A DNA stretch of 64,000 nt, taken from positions 1-64,000 of the forward strand of contig JAJOZX010001726.1 of assembly GCA_023014485.1 (NCBI GenBank), read 5' to 3'. This document shows positions 40,761 to 52,680 of this stretch, in pieces. Numbering within the stretch: the stretch's first letter is position 1; every line of letters starts with the position of its first letter. A program made the translations under genes and the position numbers. The notes beneath the pieces are model-generated. The model was not told the origin of the DNA. It did not search any database and worked only from the letters and a program-made list of their open reading frames with translations. This DNA is from Bathynomus jamesi (taxonomy: Eukaryota; Arthropoda; Malacostraca; Isopoda; Cirolanidae).

Positions 40761-42124
40761 TGGGTGTCCCAAAAAAATGTACTCACTCTTAGACAGCCCT
40801 TTACTCATATAATTTTATTTGTTTCAGGCCATACTAACGTGAATATAATGGCAGACGTACGACTAACTTTTGAAGAAAGAAAATTTGTCTTAAAGTGCTA
40901 CTGGAAGTACGAAAACGTCACGGAAGTGCAAAGACAATTTAGAAGACAGTTTCACAGAGATCCACCAACGCGACGCACCATTGCTCGTATCAGAGATAAG
41001 TTTGAAGCAGATGGAACTGTTCAGGACGTCCACAAGCAACGTTCTGGAAGACCACGGATATCCACCAGCCCCGCAAGAGAAGAACTGCTGCTGGAAACCC
41101 TCCTCCGATCCCCAAAGAAATCCATACGACAATCGGCTCGTGAGATAGGAATCCCAAAATCGAGCGTCCATCGCATTTTGAAACGAGTCCATTGGAAAAG
41201 TTACATTCCAACATTAATCCACGCTCTCAATGAAGATGATCCTGACCGGAGAGTTGGATTTTGTGAATGGTACCTGGACAAAAGCGCGGAAGATACAGCG
41301 TTTCCAGACAAAATTGTCTGGAGCGATGAGGCCTCCTTTAAGTTAAATGGCTCAATTAATCGACATAATTGCACCTACTGGGCTCCTCAAAATCCGCATG
41401 TTACTTTGGAACAACATTTGAACTTACCAGGGGTTACAGTGTGGTGTGGGATATCAGCATTGGGCATCGTAGGACCATTCTTTTTTGACCAAACTGTCAC
41501 TGGTGCCGTTTACCTAAACTTACTGCAGGAATCCGTCGGTCCATGCATTGAAGAGATGTTTGGTGACGAAGAGAGTTACTTCCAGCAAGATGGAGCACCT
41601 CCCCACTACCATCGTGATGTAAGGGCCTATCTCGATGCAACTCATCCGAACACATGGATTGGGTGCAGAGGTTGCGTTGAATTCCCTGCACGTTCACCAG
41701 ACCTCACACCAATGGACTTTTTTTTATGGGGATATGTGAAAGATAAGGTTTACGCCGCAAAACCTGCGACAGTCGATGAGTTGAAAGAGGAAATTGAAAG
41801 ACAATGTCTCGCAATTCCAAATGAAATGATTCGTAATGTTATCGAATCCATTGGTCCGCGTTATCAGCTGTGTCTGGAAAATGGTGGTCATCAGTTTGAA
41901 CATTTGCGAACACGCAGGAATGAGTAGACTAGACTAGGGGGAAAAGACTAAACTTTTCTTTAATTTCATTTAATTTTCTTTAATTTAATGTAATGTTCTT
42001 TAATTTAACCTATTAGACTTGTATCTATGTCAATAAACACTGCATTTATTGTCATTTATCTATGTCAATAAACACTGCATTTATTGTCATTCAAAGTGTG
42101 AGTACATTTTTTTGGGACACCCTG
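40761..42124 (+). mobile_element. mariner DD41D element with uninterrupted transposase
   Basis: Ends GGGTGTCCCAAAAAAATGTA and CTCAC are inverted (left from 40761, right ending at 42124). The right flank has TA; the left flank reads TTATT, so the left target base is altered. About 1.36 kb with a full-length transposase. The 3' UTR has a tandem duplication of a 39-bp unit (TATGTCAATAAACACTGCAT) at about 42022-42092. Confidence 0.92.
40848..41927 (+). CDS. mariner-family transposase, apparently intact (359 aa)
   Basis: It cuts the element out at its inverted repeats and inserts it at TA. The Met at 40848 ([20 protein letters not shown]) is chosen because the earlier in-frame Met at 40653 lies outside the element. 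Residues 5-115 form the paired helix-turn-helix region with the GRPR linker at 67-70 and KSSVHRIL at 104-111. Catalytic residues: Asp160 (IVWSDEAS), Asp248 ([10 protein letters not shown]) and Asp290 ([13 protein letters not shown]), with 41 residues between the last two, hence DD41D. No stop or frame shift is present, and length matches active mariners. Whether it is expressed or active cannot be told from sequence. Confidence 0.92.
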   Translation: MADVRLTFEERKFVLKCYWKYENVTEVQRQFRRQFHRDPPTRRTIARIRDKFEADGTVQDVHKQRSGRPRISTSPAREELLLETLLRSPKKSIRQSAREIGIPKSSVHRILKRVHWKSYIPTLIHALNEDDPDRRVGFCEWYLDKSAEDTAFPDKIVWSDEASFKLNGSINRHNCTYWAPQNPHVTLEQHLNLPGVTVWCGISALGIVGPFFFDQTVTGAVYLNLLQESVGPCIEEMFGDEESYFQQDGAPPHYHRDVRAYLDATHPNTWIGCRGCVEFPARSPDLTPMDFFLWGYVKDKVYAAKPATVDELKEEIERQCLAIPNEMIRNVIESIGPRYQLCLENGGHQFEHLRTRRNE

Positions 42125-42279
42125 TATATATTCAATTTTTATTCTGAAATCCATCCAGCTAAATAAGTTTTTTCTCTCTCTCTCCCACGTTCTCTCTACG
42201 AATCTGTTTCAATTCTGAAAGAAATCTATGGCATGAATAAGTAATATTTGGCAAAGACACGACCCCCCCCCCCCCCCAA

Positions 42280-42508
42280 AGAATTCGCTGCTCGTCCAAT
42301 TACAACCCAATGGGCGGTGCTTGAGGACGAGCCCAGGATCTCTGGGTGGTGGAAAGTCAAGCTTACACGTTATGGACCACCCAAATTTCACCGACGGCTA
42401 ATAGGAAACTCGCGATTCGGATATTGGGGTTGGCTACAATTAGGACCGCGTATATAAAAGGGGGCATTTTCAGCTGGAATCAACGAGTAACTACAGATAT
42501 ATATCGCC
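42280..42508 (+). promoter_or_regulatory. possible Pol II promoter (CCAAT, GC box, TATA box)
   Basis: CCAATTACAACCCAATGGGCGG at 42296-42317 offers two CCAAT-like motifs beside a GGGCGG. ATTGGGGTTGGCTACAAT lies at 42423-42440, and TATATAAAAGGGGG at 42451-42464 is a strong TATA box by form. About 30 bases downstream, near TCAACGAGTAACT, is a plausible start region, and a short reading frame begins at 42509. The arrangement is unlike the surrounding repeats. Function is inference. Confidence 0.4.
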
Positions 42509-42568
42509 ATGAGTCATTCACAAAAGCTTTACAGCTCCCCGCAGTTGTTTGAGGAGGGGGATTTCTAA
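42509..42568 (+). CDS. short reading frame after the promoter-like segment
   Basis: MSHSQKLYSSPQLFEEGDF then stop. Allowing for the stop, the same frame continues AGATLHLFAATDRNDLHT, and a neighbouring frame gives DPPFEPTEASTFEM to a stop near 42690, so a decayed gene of about 60 codons is possible. I do not recognise the protein. It ends ~45 bp before the Gypsy LTR at 42736. Confidence 0.3.
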   Translation: MSHSQKLYSSPQLFEEGDF

Positions 42569-42735
42569 GCAGGGGCTACGCTCCACCTTTTCGCCGCGAC
42601 TGACCGGAATGATCTCCACACAAAACGTTAATGATATCTGCAATGATCCTCCGTTTGAACCAACAGAAGCCTCTACCTTCGAGATGTAATTAATTTAATT
42701 TGTGATTCATTCACAGTCTATATATATATATATAT

Positions 42736-44388
42736 GCAGAAACCTTTTGTAAAATAACAGCAGAAATTTTAGTGGTTGGGTTCTTGTTGCAGGGTTAAAA
42801 AATAAAAATGTTTTAGATTGTTTAACGTTCGTTCGATTTTAATTTGGTGTTCTCACGGTAGGAAAAATAACCCAAGACAACCGTGCGGGAGAGATTTTAT
42901 AGCAGGGCGAAAAGCGGCCAGAGACAAAGAGGTCAGACCGAAGTCCTAAACCTCAAGGGAAACGGAAGCAAGCTGGGGGAATTCACACCAAGAAGGGCTT
43001 GGGTTCGTTTCGCTTGGTGGTGCGATTTTTGTAAGCTAAGTTCGAATCCACTTGCTAAATTTAACCATGACATGGGTCAGAAAATTGGGAGATCGGGTGG
43101 CTTCGAATTTATTAACTTTAAATGTATTCCTAGGAAAAGGAGTCTATACTCGGAAGTCAGGTCCAGCTCCAATCAGGGGCACAGGGATCCTGGGAAAACT
43201 TAGTGAAGACTCTTTCTCTCCTTATGTATGGGTAATAGCCTTCCGGGGGACGGCCTTAAGAGAAACAAATGGTTTGATAGGCTTTCAAAATATTAGAAGG
43301 CGGGGTCCTTAAGAATTGTAAGGTAAAATTGAAATTGTTAAGTCAGTTTGTAGTCGTGTTCCTGAAGTTAACTGTGGCTTAAATACCTTAGTAAAGACTT
43401 GAGGTGAAATAACAAAATTTAGAAGTTAAATTTGAACTGTCTCATGATTGTACTTAAAAAAATTTGCATTTCATTCGTTTACGCGAAACTTGTGTATAAG
43501 AATTTTATTGTTAGCGACCTGAAAAGAGAGCTTGGTTAAAAGCTCTTAATGTTAGTCAACGGACCAAGAATTTTGTAAACTTTCAATAAATTGAATTTGG
43601 TTCAAATTAAATGTTAAACGCTACGTCTGTGCCTTAGTTTGCATGACCCGTCAACTGGTTCGCGAAGAAAATCACTATTTGGCGGACTTCCGTTTTGGTT
43701 GCTGCAGGCAACAAATCTGCGGTCATTTCGCAACACAATTGAGAATAGGTGCCACCTATACTGTAAGTAAAGAAATTCTTCCAGTTTCTTCGTCGAATTT
43801 CAACCACTCCATTTCTCGTTATTTGTTTTGTTACACTCAAATATAAAGCCCCTCTATATAAATGATTTAAATTCAGATAACAGTGAACTTTTTCTTTGAA
43901 TTTATAATTGGTACATTTAAAGGATTTAAATTCAGACAACTGTGAACTTTCTCTTTGAATTTATAATTGAATTGTATTGTATGGAAATTGGTAGATTTAC
44001 TTCAGACTAATTTGCTAAATTCATGTACTGATTCGAGTGAAATTTAATAAACTTTATAAGAGGGCGTGTGTTGTTTCTTAGCTACCTTGCAATAGGCCTC
44101 TCTTGTAAGCTGAGCGTAAATTAACATTCAAAGTTTGAAATTCAAAGTAGGCTTTCAGTAAGCCGAAGGAACTTACGCCTATCAATTTAAAGGGCCATCC
44201 GTCTGGATAGGCCGCGGCATCCTGAACGCAAAGAACACGCGCGTAAGAAATAATTTGAAATAGAATTAAAGGTCGGCGCACAACCTAAAGGGTATCAGTG
44301 AAGTGAATTAACCTAATTAAAAGGGTGTACATTACTATAAATAAATCAAAGGGTTGTGCACTACAGAAAGAAAGTAAAGGGTACTACA
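42736..44388 (+). repeat. 5' LTR of Gypsy A (truncated at its start)
   Basis: Begins at GCAGAAACCTTTTG next to (AT)n and ends GGGTACTACA. Compared with the 3' LTR it lacks about 75 bp after CAGAAATTTTAG. It contains AGTTCGAATCCACTTG at 43030, which resembles a tRNA B box but has no A box or clover leaf. Confidence 0.85.
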
Positions 44389-44452
44389 TAAATGGTATCG
44401 TAGAAGTGGGATCCTATTGCAAGGTACTGGTAGCAAGAGTGTAACTTATTGT

Positions 44453-44850
44453 TAAAATAAACTTTGGTACAGAATAAAACACTAACGTAGAAATAGTGGA
44501 AACATTGATTCGCTAAAATAAACTTTGGTACAGAATAAAACACTAACGTAGAAGACATTGGAAACAGTAATTCGTTAAAATAAACTTTGGTACAGAATAA
44601 AACACTAACGTAGAAATAGTGGAAACAGTGATTCGCTAAAATAAACTTTGGTACAGAATAAAACACTAACGTAGAAGACATTGGAAACAGTAATTCGTTA
44701 AAATAAACTTTGGTACAGAATAAAACACTAACGTAGAAATATTGGGAACAGTGATTCGCTAAAATAAACTTTGGTACAGAGCAAAGCATTAACGTAGCAG
44801 TATTTGGAACAGTAATTCGTTAAAATAAGCGGGAACAGTAAAAAGTGTCG
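44453..44850 (+). repeat. 61-bp tandem array in the Gypsy A leader
   Basis: Six full units plus a partial seventh, each containing TAAAATAAACTTTGGTACAG and ACACTAACGTAG. Odd and even units differ consistently (GAAATAGTGGAAACAGTGAT against GAAGACATTGGAAACAGTAA), so the true period is a ~122-bp pair. The last full unit is diverged (GAGCAAAGCATTAACG). It lies between the primer-binding site and the gag start. Confidence 0.93.
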
Positions 44851-44899
44851 CTAACAGTGGGAATGGTTTTAAAATAAAGATAAATAAATAAACTTCGCG

Positions 44900-46328
44900 A
44901 TGTCCGTAAAGAACGTAAAAATAACGAACGGGGAAGACAGTACATGTGACAGTAGTGATTCCGAACCAAAGAACTTAAAGGAAATGAGTACAGAAAGTTT
45001 ACAGAAGTTAAAAAAGAAAAAGTTTTCCAAAACGAATCGGTTATTAAAGGAATGCACAGAAGTCGAAGAAGAATTAAACCTGAGAGAGTTAAAGCCGGAG
45101 GATCACGCGACCGATACTCCGCAACTGGAGTATGGGGACAATCTCACATTGGGGGTACGTCGCAAGAAAAGCGATTTAGTTCCCTCCACTACAGAAGAAG
45201 GGGAACTTTCGACGCAGGAGCTTCCTTCACCTTTGATCCTGAATTTCCCAAAGGTGGTAAGGGGTCTAGAGCAGACGACCTTTGGACAAACGACGGAAGG
45301 AAGTCCGCCGGGGTGCACGGGCGAACGGGCACAAGAGAACCCAGGAGCCATCCCAAAGAACCCTTGCCGAAGCGCACCCACCACAAGCGCCGAGAAACAC
45401 CACACCGAGGAAGACCTGCAGAAGTATATACAAGCCGTCGTACAGGTGTTGCAGAGTACTAGCCTACCTTTGCAACGGGAACAAGTAATAGACGATTCGT
45501 ACGTCCCGAGGTTGTGGGGCCACTTGGAGGACGACCGTGGGAACCCGGTCACGAGCCCTGCAGCTTTTTTCTCTGCCCTGGAATAAGTCACCCTGGATGA
45601 AAAAAAGAGACCACATCTTGTACAAGGAGAGTACAGGTCCAGCCCGAGTGTTGTTGGACACGTGGAGGGATGCCAATTGCAAATTTTCCTACCAAGAGAT
45701 TAAGGAGGAAATCCTACAGATGTGTGGCAGCGCCATGGACGAAAGTGTCATTCGAAGGAAGATATACGCCGCCAAGAGGGAAAAAGGCGAGACAGTCAAC
45801 ATGTTCGCCACAAGATTAAGTTTAGGTAATGCATTGGTACAGGCTGAACCTATAATGAAATATGCTAAAGATGCCCTATTAAAGGACGCGTTCAAGTTGG
45901 TCCTACCAGAATATGCCAGAAATTTTGTCAAAGGAAAATCGTTTAAAGAATACTGGTTGGAATCGATAAAGTATGCAGCGAACAATCCAGGACTCGGGCT
46001 ACGGGATGAGGACGTCTTAAAAGAAGAAACACCACAAGAGAGGAGTCGAAGGCTCAAACGGCTTCACAACCCCACCACGTCTTGGAACTACAACTCACGA
46101 CATCGAGAAGAAAGGGTAGCCACAGCCACAAAGGAGGATAGTAAGAGCAAAAACGAGGGGGCAATAGCCGTAGACAAAGCGGACGCGCCAAACAAGTCCA
46201 CCGGGAAAGGGGTGCCGGAGAAGAAGTGTTATATTTGCCACCAGAAAAATCACATCGCCCGAGACTGCTATAACAACCCGAAGAATCAGAAGCGAAACAA
46301 CACGGACAGGGGCGGGAAAGGGTCCTAA
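44900..46328 (+). pseudogene. Gypsy A gag
   Basis: Starts MSVKNVKITNGEDSTCDSSD at 44900. The first 228 codons are charged and low in structure. After a frame shift near 45585 comes the capsid-like part (45600-46050: 'ARVLLDTWRDANCKFSYQEI', 'ESVIRRKIYAAKREKGETVN') and a CCHC knuckle CYICHQKNHIARDC at about 46230. A second knuckle (CWVCKQVGH) is followed by a stop near 46395. It would form the particle and bind RNA. Confidence 0.8.
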
Positions 46329-46364
46329 GAAGAAAGAAAACAAAGAAGAAATCACCCGGGATCA

Positions 46365-49300
46365 ATGCTGGGTCTGCAAACAAGTGGGGCACTGAGCCAA
46401 CTCCTGCCCTCGGCAAAATTTTCAAGCGGACCCGGAAGGGAGGTCTCCCAGGTAGCCGCAGTCGAAATAGCGGCGAACCGCCTGTTAGGACTGATCACCC
46501 TACCAGTATTCGTCGCTCAACAAGCTTTCACCGCGCTGGTCGATGGTGGAGCTTCCGTCTCACTGATGACACTGGCTATGTATACCAAGATCGGGAGTCC
46601 GCCTCTGAAAGCCGCCGACATCTCGGTGCGAGGATTTACTGGATCCGCCTACCCTTGTAAAGGAAAACGTCGTTTAACCATCGGGATTGGGTTGGAGGAA
46701 TTTTTTGTGTGCTTATATAGTAGCAGAAGCCCCGCAGAATTTGATATTAAGTGTGCCGTTCTTACAAATTTACGAAGCCCAGGTAGACCACCGGAAGAGG
46801 ACAGTCACACTGAGTGAAACAGTAACCATACAAGGAAAGGGAGTAGATAGTGAAGATGGTGCGAGGGTGACTCTCATAGAGGCCATCCCGCACGAAGAAC
46901 AAAAGGTGGCCGCCGTATTCTGACAGGGAAGTCAGAATGAAACCCGGGGACGTAGTCCCTTGGACGTCTATTCTCCGCTGCACGGGATGTGCAGTGAGCT
47001 CGGGGAAATTTAAAAATGTTACCGAGCAGGATCCCAAGGGAAGATAAGGTTACTGATGATCAATGAGGTGACGAAGAATACCTTGGCGAAAAGGAGACGT
47101 CGTGGGCCTAGTGACGGAGGCAGAGCAATAGGGAGGTAGTCGACACGGCCGGTCGACGCTCACCCCAAATTGGAACGAATGTCACGGTGAAAGGAAGTCA
47201 AGCATCGAAGAAGGACTTCGAAGAACGAGTGACACGCCTCAAGTCCTATGTCCTTGGTGGAAATCCTTCTCCGACAAGAGAGGAAAACCGTCGAAGAGTG
47301 GCTAAGGGATTACTCAGATGTCTTCTCACTGGATGGCGAGCCATTGGGTTATAATAACCTGATGCCATGAAGTTGGAAACCCAGGATCATCCTCCCATCT
47401 TTAGGCGACCCTACAGGATACCTATTACACACGAGGAGGTAAAGCGACAAATAGCAGAAATGCTGAATCAAGGAGTGACACAGCATAGCCGTTCCCCCTG
47501 GTCGTTTCCATTGGTAATTGTGAAGAAAAAGTGTGGGGCCCTGAGGCTTGTGTAGACTATAGACCTTGAACGCCATTTGCATAAAGGACAAATACCCATT
47601 ACCCATCATTGATGAAACCTTGGCCAAGCTGCACGGGACTCATTACTTCTCGAGCATGGATTTACGTCGGGATATTGGCAGTTGGCCATTCACGACGACA
47701 GCATCTCGAAAACTGCCTTCTCCACCGGAAGCGGTCATTTCGAGTTCAGGGTGGTCCCGTTTGGGTTGTCCAATAGTCCACCAGTGTTCCAAAGAGTAAT
47801 GAATTTTATTTTTCGGGAGCAACTGGACAGGAAGTACTGATTTATTTGGATGACCTCATTGTCCTTGGAAGGTCTTTAGAAGAACATGACAAGGGTACGA
47901 CGAGCCTTGGATAGCCTACGCACCGCCAACTTAAAGGTCAAGTTAGAAAAATGTCAGTTACAATCCCAGGTGGAGTATCTAGGCCATGTGGTCACCAGGA
48001 ACGGGGTGAAGCCACAGGAATCCAAAGTGAGGCCATCAAAAACTCCCAGAGGCCAACAACAAGACGGAACTGAAGCAATTTTTAGGCCTCGCCTCCTACT
48101 ACCGAAAGTTTATAAAGGGATTCAGTCAGATTGCGCGACCTCTTAATGAAGTGTCCACCAAGGAGTCTTGGAGATGGGACACTCCGCAAGAGACCGCATG
48201 GCAATCCCTCAAAGACACTCTACAACTGACATCGTATTGGCGTACCCAAATTTTGATCAAGAGTTCATCTTGAACACGGACGCGAGTCAAGTAGCCATCG
48301 GGGGAGTACTCGCGCAGGAACAGAAGGAATAGAAAACCATCCTCTTCTCTCCAGAACACTAACGGGCGCAGAACTAAATTATTCCACCTACGAGAAAGAG
48401 CTGTTGCATCGTCTTTTCATTGAAGAAGGCTCGCCCCTTATATTTGGTCAGAGGTCATCGTCCGCTCTGACCATAAGCCGTTGAAGTGGCTTCTGAGGGA
48501 AGGACATCGAGAGCCCAATGGAAGACTAGCGCGTTGGGTTATGACACTGCAAGACTACGACGTTCTCATCGAGTACGTAAAGGGCAAACTCAACATAGTG
48601 GCCGATTGGTTGTCCCGCCCGCCTGGAGTGACTAAGGAGTTGTGAACGCAATATACGAAAAAGCGATCATTGATCGTAAGGTAATAAGCAAACACCAGCA
48701 GAAGGACGTTGAAATAGCGGCAATCCGAACAGCCATCGAAGAAGGGAAGGCTTTCAGCTGGCCCGTATCCAAGCCCATCCCGCCGTCGAGATTCAAACTA
48801 GTGAGGAACCTGCTGGTTTATATCGATGTGAACGGAAGAGAGGTCATCGTAGTTCCTAAAAAGTGAGAGAGCAGCTCATTTGGAACGCACACACGGACGT
48901 CGGGAGCATTCATCCGGAGCTGCGGGACTACAGAAATCTACGGGACCTCTATTTTTGGCCAGGTATGGTTCAACAGGTACGGCAGGTAGTCCAAACGTGC
49001 GACACGTGCGCGCGAACAAACAGACGCGGAAAGTGACTGTGGAAACAATGCCTTGTGTGCGAGGCCACAGTCCTTGGGAACTTCTGCACGTGGACTTAGT
49101 TGGTCCCCTTCCTCCGACCGGGGAAGGCAGCATTATATCCTCACGTGTGTGGACAGTTTCAGCAAGTTCCATCCTGGCAGCAATAAAGGACAAGACGGCC
49201 CGGGAGGTGGCGGACAAGTTCCATCGTTTAATACTGTGCAAACTGGGCGCCCCTTCAGCAGTAGTATCCGACCAAGGCAAGGAGTTCTGGAACTCTACCT

Positions 49301-49953
49301 TGCAGGAGCTCTTCAGGGTGGGAAGTACAACACCAACGGACCGCCGCATACCATCCCCAAAGCAACGGGAAGATCGAACGTCTGAATAAAGAGTTGCATC
49401 AAACTCCGCATACTTTGTGAAGAAACGACGAGACTGGGATAAAATCCTCGATACCGTGGAATTGTCCCTGAACATCCGAGTGCACCGAGCCACGGGGTAT
49501 TCTCCATTCTTCTTGATGTACGGGCGAACCCCCAATGTACCTTCAAAGCTATTTCGCATTCCCCAGGAGGCATGCGTGAGCCCGTACAACCCAGAGGAAT
49601 ACGCCGAAGACCGAAAGAGGAGTCTGAGCGAAATCTACTGCCGAGTGGAAGAGTTCATGCAGGGATACGAAAAGACTAATGGAATCAAGGAATTGAAGCC
49701 GTTCGAAGAAAAGACGCCCCAGGGTTTGGTGTACATTGATTACCCACGACCGGGCAGAGGCAAGTTGGAGCCCCGATACGAGGGTCCATACCTCATCATC
49801 GAACAGAAGACTCCAGTCACTTATCTCCTGAGTCACATGATCACTGGACATCAGATAGTGATCCATCGAGACCGCATCCGCCGCAGCATCGATGCCCCAT
49901 GGGACGTCGAGCGACAAGGCAGGGCGGACGGCGCAGGGGATGAGATGGGGTAA
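46365..49953 (+). pseudogene. Gypsy A pol, heavily frame-shifted
   Basis: In order: protease with 'ALVDGGASVSLM' (46530; the usual DTG/DSG is DGG), RT from about 47360 ('RSPWSFPLVIVKKKCGALRL', 'INAICIKDKYPLP'-like, then 'IYLDDLIVLG' near 47840), RNase H ('ILNTDASQVAIGGVLAQ' near 48275, 'SDHKPLKWLL'), integrase with 'PWELLHVDLVGPLPPTGEG' near 49075, 'VVSDQGKEFWNS' and a final domain to 49953. More than ten frame breaks are needed to follow it, so it is long dead. The YLDD box is intact. Confidence 0.82.
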
Positions 49954-50520
49954 GGGCCACCGCCCCTCCTCTCTGGAGCTTCGCCCTCGACACCGGAGAA
50001 ACATCAACACGGGGAAGTGAACCGGAGTGCGCTTCCTGCCCATTGGTAGGACCGAGAGGCGGAACGGGAACCACCGGGCGCCTCCGAACTACTTCCTCCC
50101 AGAGAGCTTCGCCCAGGGAAGGGAGGAACATCGACCCGTGGAGGTGAACCGGAGTGCACCTCCTGCCCACTGGCAGGACCGAGTGGCGGGCAGGAGCCGC
50201 CGGGTGCTTCCGAACTACCTCCTCGCGGGGACCTTATGGGAATAGGGTCCCCCGGACAAAGCGGACAGGCTGCTTTCACAGGGCCACCGTTTGAGCGTCC
50301 GTACGTTCTTAGGCCCCGACGTCGAGTACACTACGAAGAAACCGAGGATGACTAAAACTAAATGTGTCAGTGTTAGTGTCCCAATAGAGGGGACAAATAA
50401 AATGTGTCAGTGTTAGTGTCCCAATAAAGGGGACAAATAAATGGAAAATTTTTGTGAAAATTGTGAGTAAAGGGAGGATAACCGCCCCTAGTTAAGAAAG
50501 TTTGCATCGGAGTGCAAAAT
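49954..50520 (+). repeat. tandem duplications downstream of Gypsy A pol
   Basis: A ~117-bp unit (TGAACCGGAGTGC, CTTCCTGCCCA, CTCCGAACTAC) occurs at about 50017-50104 and 50137-50224, the second with about ten changes. A 40-bp unit (AAATGTGTCAGTGTTAGTGT) is duplicated at 50358-50397 and 50398-50437. No envelope-like gene is visible. Confidence 0.8.
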
Positions 50521-50536
50521 TAAAGGAGGGGAGGGA
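50521..50536 (+). promoter_or_regulatory. polypurine tract of Gypsy A
   Basis: A 16-base purine run, with one leading T, directly upstream of the 3' LTR; it primes second-strand synthesis in LTR elements. Confidence 0.85.
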
Positions 50537-52203
50537 TGTCGTAACCATGAAATTTGCATGTAGAAATCTTTTGTAAAATAAGAGCAGAAATTTTAGTTTA
50601 ATATTTTGTTGTTTAAATCTCTAAAGCAAGGTGTTTTGGATTATGGTTATCGAAGAATATCAATAGGGTTCTTGTTGCAGGGTTAAAAAATAAAAATGTT
50701 TTAGATTGTTTAACGTTCGTTCGATTTTAATTTGGTGTTCTCAAGGTAGGAAAAATAACCCAAGACAACCGTGCGGGAGAGATTTTATAGCAGGGCGAAA
50801 AGCGGCCAGACACACAAAGAGGTCAGACCGAAGTCCTAAACCTCAAGGGAAGCGGAACCAAGCTGGGGGAATTCACACCAAGAAGGGCTTGGGTTCGTTT
50901 CGCTTGGTGGTGCGATTTTTGTAAGCCAAGTTCGAATCCACTTGCTAAATTTAACCATGACATGGGTCAGAAAATTGGGAGATCGGGTGGCTTCGAATCT
51001 ATTAACTTTAAATGTATTCCTAGGAAAAGGAGGAGTCTATACTCGGAAGTCAGGTCCAGCTCCAATCATGGGCACAAGGATCCTGGGAAAACTTAGTGAA
51101 AATTCCTTCTTTCCTTATGTATGGTAATAGTCTTCCGGGGGACGGCCTTGAGAAACAAATGGTTTGATAGGCTTTCAAAATAGAAGGCGGGGTCCTTAAG
51201 AATTGTAAGGTAAAATTGAAATTAAGTCAGTTTGTAGTCGTCCTCCTGAAGTTAACTGTAGCTTAAATACCTTAGTAAAGACTTGTGGTGAAATAAAATT
51301 AGAAGTTAAATTTGAACTGTCTCATGATTGTACTTAAAAAATTTGCATTTCATTCGTTTACGCGAAACTTGTGTATAAGAATTTTATTGTTAGCGACCTG
51401 AAAAGAGAGCTTGGTTAAAAGCTCTTAATGTTACCCAACGGACCAAGAATTTTGTGAACTTTCAATAAATTGAATTTGGTTCAAATTAAATGTTAAACGG
51501 TAAGTCTTTGCCTTAGTTTGCATGACCCGTCAACTGGTTCGCGAAGAAAACCACTTTATTTGGCGGACTTTCGTTTTGGTTGGTGCGGGCAACAAATCTG
51601 CGGTCATTTCGCAGCACAATTGAGAATAGGTGCCACCTATACTGTAAGTAAAGAAATTCTTCGTTTCTTCGTCGAATTTCGACCACTCCATTTCTCGTTA
51701 TTTGTTTTGTTACACTCAAATATAAAGCCCCTCTATATAAATGATTTAAATTCAGATAACTGTGAACTTTTTCTTTGAATTTATAATTGGTACATTTAAA
51801 GGATTTAATTCAGACAACTGTGAACTTTCTCTTTGAATTTATAATTGAATTGTATTGTATGAAAATTGGTAGATTTACTTCAGACTAATTTGCTAAATTC
51901 ATGTACTGATTCGAGTGAAATTTAATAAACTTTACAAGAGGGCGTGTGTTGTTTCTTAGCTACCTTGCAATAGGCCTCTCTTGTAAGCTGAGGGTAAATT
52001 AACATTCAAAGTTTGAAATTCAAAGTAGGCTTTCAGTAAGCCGAAGGAACTTACGCCTATCAATTTAAAGGGCCATCCGTCTGGATAGGCCGCGTCATCC
52101 TGAACGCAAAGAACACGCGCGTAAGAAATAATTTGAAATAGAATTAAAGGTTGGCGCACAACCTAAAGGGTGTCAGTGAAGTGAATTAACCTAATTAAAA
52201 GGG
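50537..52203 (+). repeat. 3' LTR of Gypsy A (cut at its end)
   Basis: Starts TGTCGTAACCATGAAATTTG and follows the 5' LTR to CCTAATTAAAAGGG, where Gypsy B's LTR begins. The remaining part seen in the 5' LTR (TGTACATTACTATAAATAAA and on) is not found beyond Gypsy B. Confidence 0.88.
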
Positions 52204-52204
52204 T

Positions 52205-52595
52205 TAGGTTAACCTGGATGATGTAGCCATAAGCACTGCCGCTGGTTAAGTGCCAATCAGTGATTATCTCACTAGCCGTATTGAGTCCGTTAGGCGAAAC
52301 TGCGACAGTACCAAGGATGGAAAATATAACCCTTGGATTTCTATTATTTATTTGCAAAATGGACATGGTATTAGATTAAAATAATTATTTGAATATAAAT
52401 AATTAACTGACAATTGTGATATATAATTATGTTTACATACAATAAAATAATACAGTATACATAAAATTAGTATTAATGTGGTTTACAATTGAATTATGAT
52501 GGGTAACTAATTTAAAATTAATTTATAGCTATTCCGAAATTCAAGACGGTAAAATTAACATTTATCTTGAAACTAAAATAAGAGTATTCACTACA
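52205..52595 (-). repeat. 3' LTR of Gypsy B
   Basis: Plus strand starts TAGGTTAACCTGGATGATGT and ends GTATTCACTACA. It lacks a few bases near 52427 (ATAATTATG) present in the partner (ATAATTCATTATG). Confidence 0.9.
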
Positions 52596-52680
52596 CACTC
52601 CCCCACCAGAGAGGAAGTTCAAAGAGTTCCGAACGACACAGATTTCCCCTGGACCTTTTTGGTAGCTACATGTACCTCGC

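Larger units (their letters stand above)
42736..52203 (+). mobile_element. Gypsy LTR retrotransposon A, decayed
   Basis: Direct repeats of about 1.65 kb (42736-44388 and 50537-52203) flank gag and pol on the plus strand. The internal polypurine tract TAAAGGAGGGGAGGGA (50521-50536) directly precedes TGTCGTAACC, the LTR start. The primer-binding site is TGGTATCGTAGAAGTGGGAT at 44393, the form used by CsRn1-like Gypsy elements. The left LTR lacks its first ~35 bp and has an internal gap relative to the right LTR. The right LTR lacks its last ~70 bp where Gypsy B begins. Pol has many stops and frame shifts. Confidence 0.9.

Noticed and set aside
40653..40847. Upstream start that would give a 424-residue mariner transposase
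   Set aside because: The extra 65 residues cover the inverted repeat and sequence outside the element; Met at 40848 fits the family start.
43025..43045. tRNA or tRNA-derived SINE (AGTTCGAATCC B-box-like motif)
   Set aside because: No A box at the right distance and no clover-leaf fold; it lies inside the Gypsy A LTR and occurs in both LTR copies.
44361..44789. 142-residue open frame on the minus strand with internal protein repeats
   Set aside because: It is only the antisense reading of the 61-bp tandem array in the Gypsy A leader; the repeats follow the DNA period and no codon pattern supports coding.
44453..44850. CRISPR-like regular repeats
   Set aside because: Units are contiguous with no unique spacers, and the context is a eukaryotic retrotransposon.
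45052..45591. Several overlapping frames across the Gypsy A gag start
   Set aside because: GC-rich sequence leaves all frames open; gag's own frame from 44900 leads to the capsid and zinc knuckle.
49841..50279. Minus-strand frames of 90-110 residues after Gypsy A pol
   Set aside because: They read through GC-rich tandem duplications and have no motif.
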